Shown here: piece by piece, positions 61,367 through 64,000 of the stretch | Numbering within the stretch: position 1 is the first letter of the stretch | Layout of the letters: every line of letters starts with the position of its first letter | Assembly: GCA_030160035.1 (NCBI GenBank) | Contig: BSNO01000001.1 | Span: forward strand, 62,001-126,000 | Reading direction: 5' to 3' | Length of the DNA: 64,000 nucleotides | From: Rhizobium albus | GTDB taxonomy: Bacteria; Pseudomonadota; Alphaproteobacteria; Rhizobiales; Rhizobiaceae | Program-made: the position numbers and the translations under genes | Notes under the pieces: generated by a model | What the model was told of the DNA's origin: nothing | The model's database searches: none | The model's input: the letters and a program-made list of their open reading frames with translations, nothing else

Positions 61367-62221
61367 ATGGATAGTGCAGCCCGCAGGCATATGGTGAAGG
61401 CGGCTATGGCCGCGCCTTATCTCGAACGTGACGAAGAGCACCAGCTTGCCGTTCGATGGAAAGAGCAGCAAGACCAGGATGCGTTGCATCGCATTACGAC
61501 CGCTCATATGCGGCTCGTGATCTCGATGGCATCCAAGTTTCGCAACTTCGGATTGCCCATGGGCGACCTGATCCAGGAAGGCCATGTGGGCCTTCTGGAG
61601 GCTGCGGCGCGGTTCGAGCCCGACCGTGAGGTGCGCTTCTCGACCTACGCGACCTGGTGGATCCGTGCGTCCATTCAGGACTATATCCTCCGCAACTGGT
61701 CGATCGTTCGTGGCGGCACAAGCTCTGCCCAGAAGGCACTCTTCTTCAATTTGCGGCGCCTGCGCGCCCGGCTGTCCCAAGGCAGTGAGATGCTGACCGA
61801 AAGCGCGATCCACCAGGAAATCGCCACCGCCCTCGGCGTTCAGGTCAAGGATGTGGCGGTGATGGATGCACGCCTCTCCGGGTCTGACACATCGTTGAAT
61901 GCGCCGGTCGGTGACGGAGAGTCCGGCAGCTCGGACCGCGTGGATTTCCTGCGCTGTGATGCACCTCTGCCAGACGAGCAGGTTCTGCAGTCGATCGACG
62001 ACGAGCGTCGCTCGGCCTGGCTGAGAAGTGCGCTGACGACCCTCAATCCGCGCGAGCTCCGCATCATCCGCGAACGGCGGCTGGCGGAAGAAGGTGCCAC
62101 ATTGGAGTCGCTCGGCTCAGAGCTCGGCATTTCGAAAGAGCGTGTGCGGCAAATCGAAAGCCGCGCGCTTGAAAAGCTTCGTCAGGCTCTGTCGCACCAG
62201 CTCCCGGCCGTGCAAGCCTGA
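61367..62221 (+). CDS. rpoH2: RNA polymerase sigma-32 factor (RpoH2-like)
   Basis: 284 aa heat-shock-family sigma factor. The sigma-2 core (MRLVISMASKFRNFGLPMGD, FSTYATWWIRASIQDYILRN), the RpoH box QKALFFNLR (122-130) and the sigma-4 region (LNPRELRIIRERRLAEEGAT ... ISKERVRQIESRALEKLRQAL) are all present. The position after carD and the shorter length point to RpoH2, the stress-linked paralogue, rather than RpoH1. GAGG lies eight bases before ATG 61367. Confidence 0.93.
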   Translation: MDSAARRHMVKAAMAAPYLERDEEHQLAVRWKEQQDQDALHRITTAHMRLVISMASKFRNFGLPMGDLIQEGHVGLLEAAARFEPDREVRFSTYATWWIRASIQDYILRNWSIVRGGTSSAQKALFFNLRRLRARLSQGSEMLTESAIHQEIATALGVQVKDVAVMDARLSGSDTSLNAPVGDGESGSSDRVDFLRCDAPLPDEQVLQSIDDERRSAWLRSALTTLNPRELRIIRERRLAEEGATLESLGSELGISKERVRQIESRALEKLRQALSHQLPAVQA

Positions 62222-62334
62222 GGTCAGGCGCCCGATCCGCAAGCGTGCGGGCGCATCGGGGCTGGCGTGCTTGACGTCATGGTCGCCCCTGGGGCACGTA
62301 CCGCCTCCGGAACGAGCCATGGAGTGGACTTGCA

Positions 62335-63174
62335 ATGCGGTTTGACGGCACGGACGCCTATATTGCGGAAAAGGATCTGACGGTCGCTGTGAATGCAGCG
62401 ATCGCTTTGCAAAAACCGCTCCTGGTCAAAGGCGAGCCTGGCACAGGCAAGACGGAGCTTGCCCGTCAGCTGGCCCAAGCGCTCGGTCTCGATCTTCTCG
62501 AATGGCATGTGAAGTCGACTACGAAGGCCCAGCAGGGGCTCTACGAGTACGACGCCGTATCGCGGTTGCGCGACAGTCAGCTTGGCGACGACCGCTTCAA
62601 CGACATTGCCAATTACATTCGCCGCGGCAAGCTGTGGGATGCCTTCGACGCCGACAAGCGCGTCGTGCTTCTGATCGACGAGATCGACAAGGCCGACATC
62701 GAGTTTCCGAACGATCTTCTTCAGGAACTCGATCGGATGGAGTTCCACGTCTATGAAACCGGCGAGACGATCCGCGCACGCCACCGGCCGATCGTCATCA
62801 TCACGTCCAACAACGAAAAGGAATTGCCGGACGCCTTTCTGCGTCGTTGCTTCTTCCACTTCATCCGCTTTCCCGACATCGAGACGCTGCATCGGATCGT
62901 CGAGGTCCATTATCCGGGCATCAAGCAAAATCTGGTACGCGCCGCGCTGACGCAGTTCTACGAGATCCGCGACGTTCCGGGCCTGAAGAAGAAGCCGTCC
63001 ACATCGGAAGCGCTCGATTGGATCCGTCTGCTGGTTGCCGACGACGTGGCGCCGGAAGATCTGCGCGGCGACGCTAAGAACGCACTTCCGCGCCTGCACG
63101 GCGCGCTCCTCAAGAACGAGCAGGACGTCCACCTCTTCGAACGCCTCGCCTTCATGGCGCGGCGTCAGGGTTAG
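62335..63174 (+). CDS. MoxR-family AAA+ ATPase
   Basis: 279 aa chaperone-like ATPase. Walker A is GEPGTGKT (33-40), Walker B LLIDEIDKAD (about 110-119), and sensor 1 is ITSNNEKELPDAFLRR. MoxR proteins work with VWA-domain partners in assembling or activating enzyme complexes, and the next gene encodes exactly such a partner 9 bp downstream. The target of this pair is unknown. Confidence 0.93.
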   Translation: MRFDGTDAYIAEKDLTVAVNAAIALQKPLLVKGEPGTGKTELARQLAQALGLDLLEWHVKSTTKAQQGLYEYDAVSRLRDSQLGDDRFNDIANYIRRGKLWDAFDADKRVVLLIDEIDKADIEFPNDLLQELDRMEFHVYETGETIRARHRPIVIITSNNEKELPDAFLRRCFFHFIRFPDIETLHRIVEVHYPGIKQNLVRAALTQFYEIRDVPGLKKKPSTSEALDWIRLLVADDVAPEDLRGDAKNALPRLHGALLKNEQDVHLFERLAFMARRQG

Positions 63175-63183
63175 CGCCCGGCC

Positions 63184-64000
63184 ATGTTCCTCCCCTTCTT
63201 CCTCGAACTGAAAGCGGCGGGTGTGCCGGTTTCGCTGCGCGAGTATCTTGCGCTGCTCGAAGGGCTGGAGGCGGAGCTCGTCACCTATGACGTCGAGGGG
63301 TTCTATTATCTTTCCCGGGCGACGCTGGTGAAGGACGAGCGGTTCATCGATCGGTTCGACCGGGTGTTTGCCCACGCGTTTCGCGGGGTCGAGGCGGTTG
63401 CGGGCGAAGAGGGGCCTTCAAGCGTTGCCTTGCCCGAGGAGTGGCTGCGGCGGCTTGCCGAAAAACATCTGAGCGAAGACGAAAAGAAGCTCGTCGAGGC
63501 GCTGGGGGGTTTCGAAAAGCTGATGGAGACGCTCAAGCAGCGGCTCGAAGAGCAGAAGGGCCGCCACCAGGGCGGCTCGAAATGGATCGGCACGGCCGGC
63601 ACCTCACCGTTCGGCGCCTATGGCTATAACCCCGAAGGCGTGCGTATCGGGCAGGAGGGCAGCCGGCACCGTCGCGCGGTCAAGGTTTGGGACAAGCGCG
63701 ATTTCCGCGATCTCGACGACCGGGTGGAACTGGGCACGCGCAACATCAAGATCGCGCTGAAGCGCCTGCGCCGGTGGGTGCGGGCGGGCGCGGCCGAGGA
63801 GCTCGATCTCGGTGGCACCATCAAGTCGACCGCCGAACACGGTTATCTCGACGTGCGCACGCGGCCGGAACGGCGCAACGCCATCAAGCTTCTGATGTTC
63901 TTCGATGTCGGCGGCTCGATGGATGATCACATCAAGACCGTGGAAGAGCTCTTTTCCGCGGCGCGCGCCGAGTTCCGGCATATGGATTATTTCTATTTCC
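63184..64000 (+). CDS. VWA-domain protein, CoxE-like (partial)
   Basis: The first 272 codons are present; the gene runs off the right edge. The sequence begins MFLPFFLELKAAGVPVSLRE and reaches the VWA domain (LLMFFDVGGSMDDHIKTVEE), where the MIDAS motif reads DVGGS instead of DxSxS, as in CoxE-type proteins. It follows the MoxR gene by 9 bp and is its likely partner. The domain before it (about 90-210) is charged and helical. Confidence 0.9.
   Translation, partial: MFLPFFLELKAAGVPVSLREYLALLEGLEAELVTYDVEGFYYLSRATLVKDERFIDRFDRVFAHAFRGVEAVAGEEGPSSVALPEEWLRRLAEKHLSEDEKKLVEALGGFEKLMETLKQRLEEQKGRHQGGSKWIGTAGTSPFGAYGYNPEGVRIGQEGSRHRRAVKVWDKRDFRDLDDRVELGTRNIKIALKRLRRWVRAGAAEELDLGGTIKSTAEHGYLDVRTRPERRNAIKLLMFFDVGGSMDDHIKTVEELFSAARAEFRHMDYFYF

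Noticed and set aside
1-64000. Search for tRNA, rRNA, CRISPR, insertion-sequence or prophage features
   Set aside because: None was recognised by eye; a short or diverged tRNA could be missed without a covariance-model search.

Overview
This 64 kb window reads as an ordinary chromosomal stretch of a high-GC alphaproteobacterium, most likely of the order Hyphomicrobiales (rhizobia and relatives). The support is the fdxA - carD - rpoH2 gene order at 59.9-62.2 kb, an EcfG-type general stress sigma factor with its characteristic promoter, a FixJ-type regulator, the TIGR02587/TIGR02588 protein pair, and many binding-protein-dependent uptake systems. The family cannot be fixed from sequence alone. 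I found no tRNA, rRNA, CRISPR array, insertion sequence or prophage gene.

Region 1 (0-12.5 kb) is transport. It starts with a polyol (sorbitol/mannitol-type) ABC system and its SorC-family regulator on the minus strand. Next is a phosphonate-type ABC importer phnD-phnC-phnE-phnE2 behind a Pho box. A FadR-type regulator, a 4,5-dihydroxyphthalate-decarboxylase-like protein and a complete tripartite tricarboxylate transporter (TctC, TctB, TctA) follow and look like one carboxylate uptake and use unit.

Region 2 (12.5-23 kb, all minus strand) is oxidative catabolism. An AcoR-like sigma-54 activator sits directly upstream of an SDR dehydrogenase, a zinc alcohol dehydrogenase and an NTF2-FMO flavin monooxygenase. 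A clear -24/-12 promoter and palindromic activator sites lie between the activator gene and the SDR gene. A GMC oxidoreductase/acyl-CoA dehydrogenase pair and gpmI complete the block.

Region 3 (23-40 kb) is a stress, low-oxygen and surface region. A perfect FNR/FixK box precedes a universal stress protein, a P1B-5-like metal ATPase with a hemerythrin-like tail, and a second universal stress protein of equal length. A cluster-less Crp/Fnr regulator follows. Then come a secreted GH18 chitinase-like enzyme, an ExoF/Wza-like export protein and a giant GH18-NodB-GT2 fusion (one operon); a FixJ homologue that has lost every catalytic receiver residue; an EcfG-type sigma factor with a textbook self-recognised promoter; small BON, DUF6894 and orphan proteins; a 3-methyladenine glycosylase; a second Crp/Fnr protein; and the TIGR02588/TIGR02587 pair.

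Region 4 (40-51.5 kb) has a three-gene JmjC/cupin - flippase - FemAB/BioF2-like acyltransferase operon. It is followed by a divergent set: creatininase and RidA on one side, an NMT1/THI5-type ABC importer with an amidohydrolase, an FAD-linked oxidase and a flavodoxin-fold reductase on the other. This looks like uptake and breakdown of an unidentified nitrogenous compound.

Region 5 (51.5-64 kb) is mostly housekeeping: uup and thiN, a TPP riboswitch leading thiBPQ, an M48 lipoprotein protease, fdxA, carD, rpoH2, a MoxR AAA+ ATPase and its VWA partner, which runs off the right edge. The strongest candidates for undescribed biology are the synthase operon at 28.0-34.0 kb, the degenerate FixJ, the ATPase/Usp module and the JmjC-flippase-acyltransferase operon.
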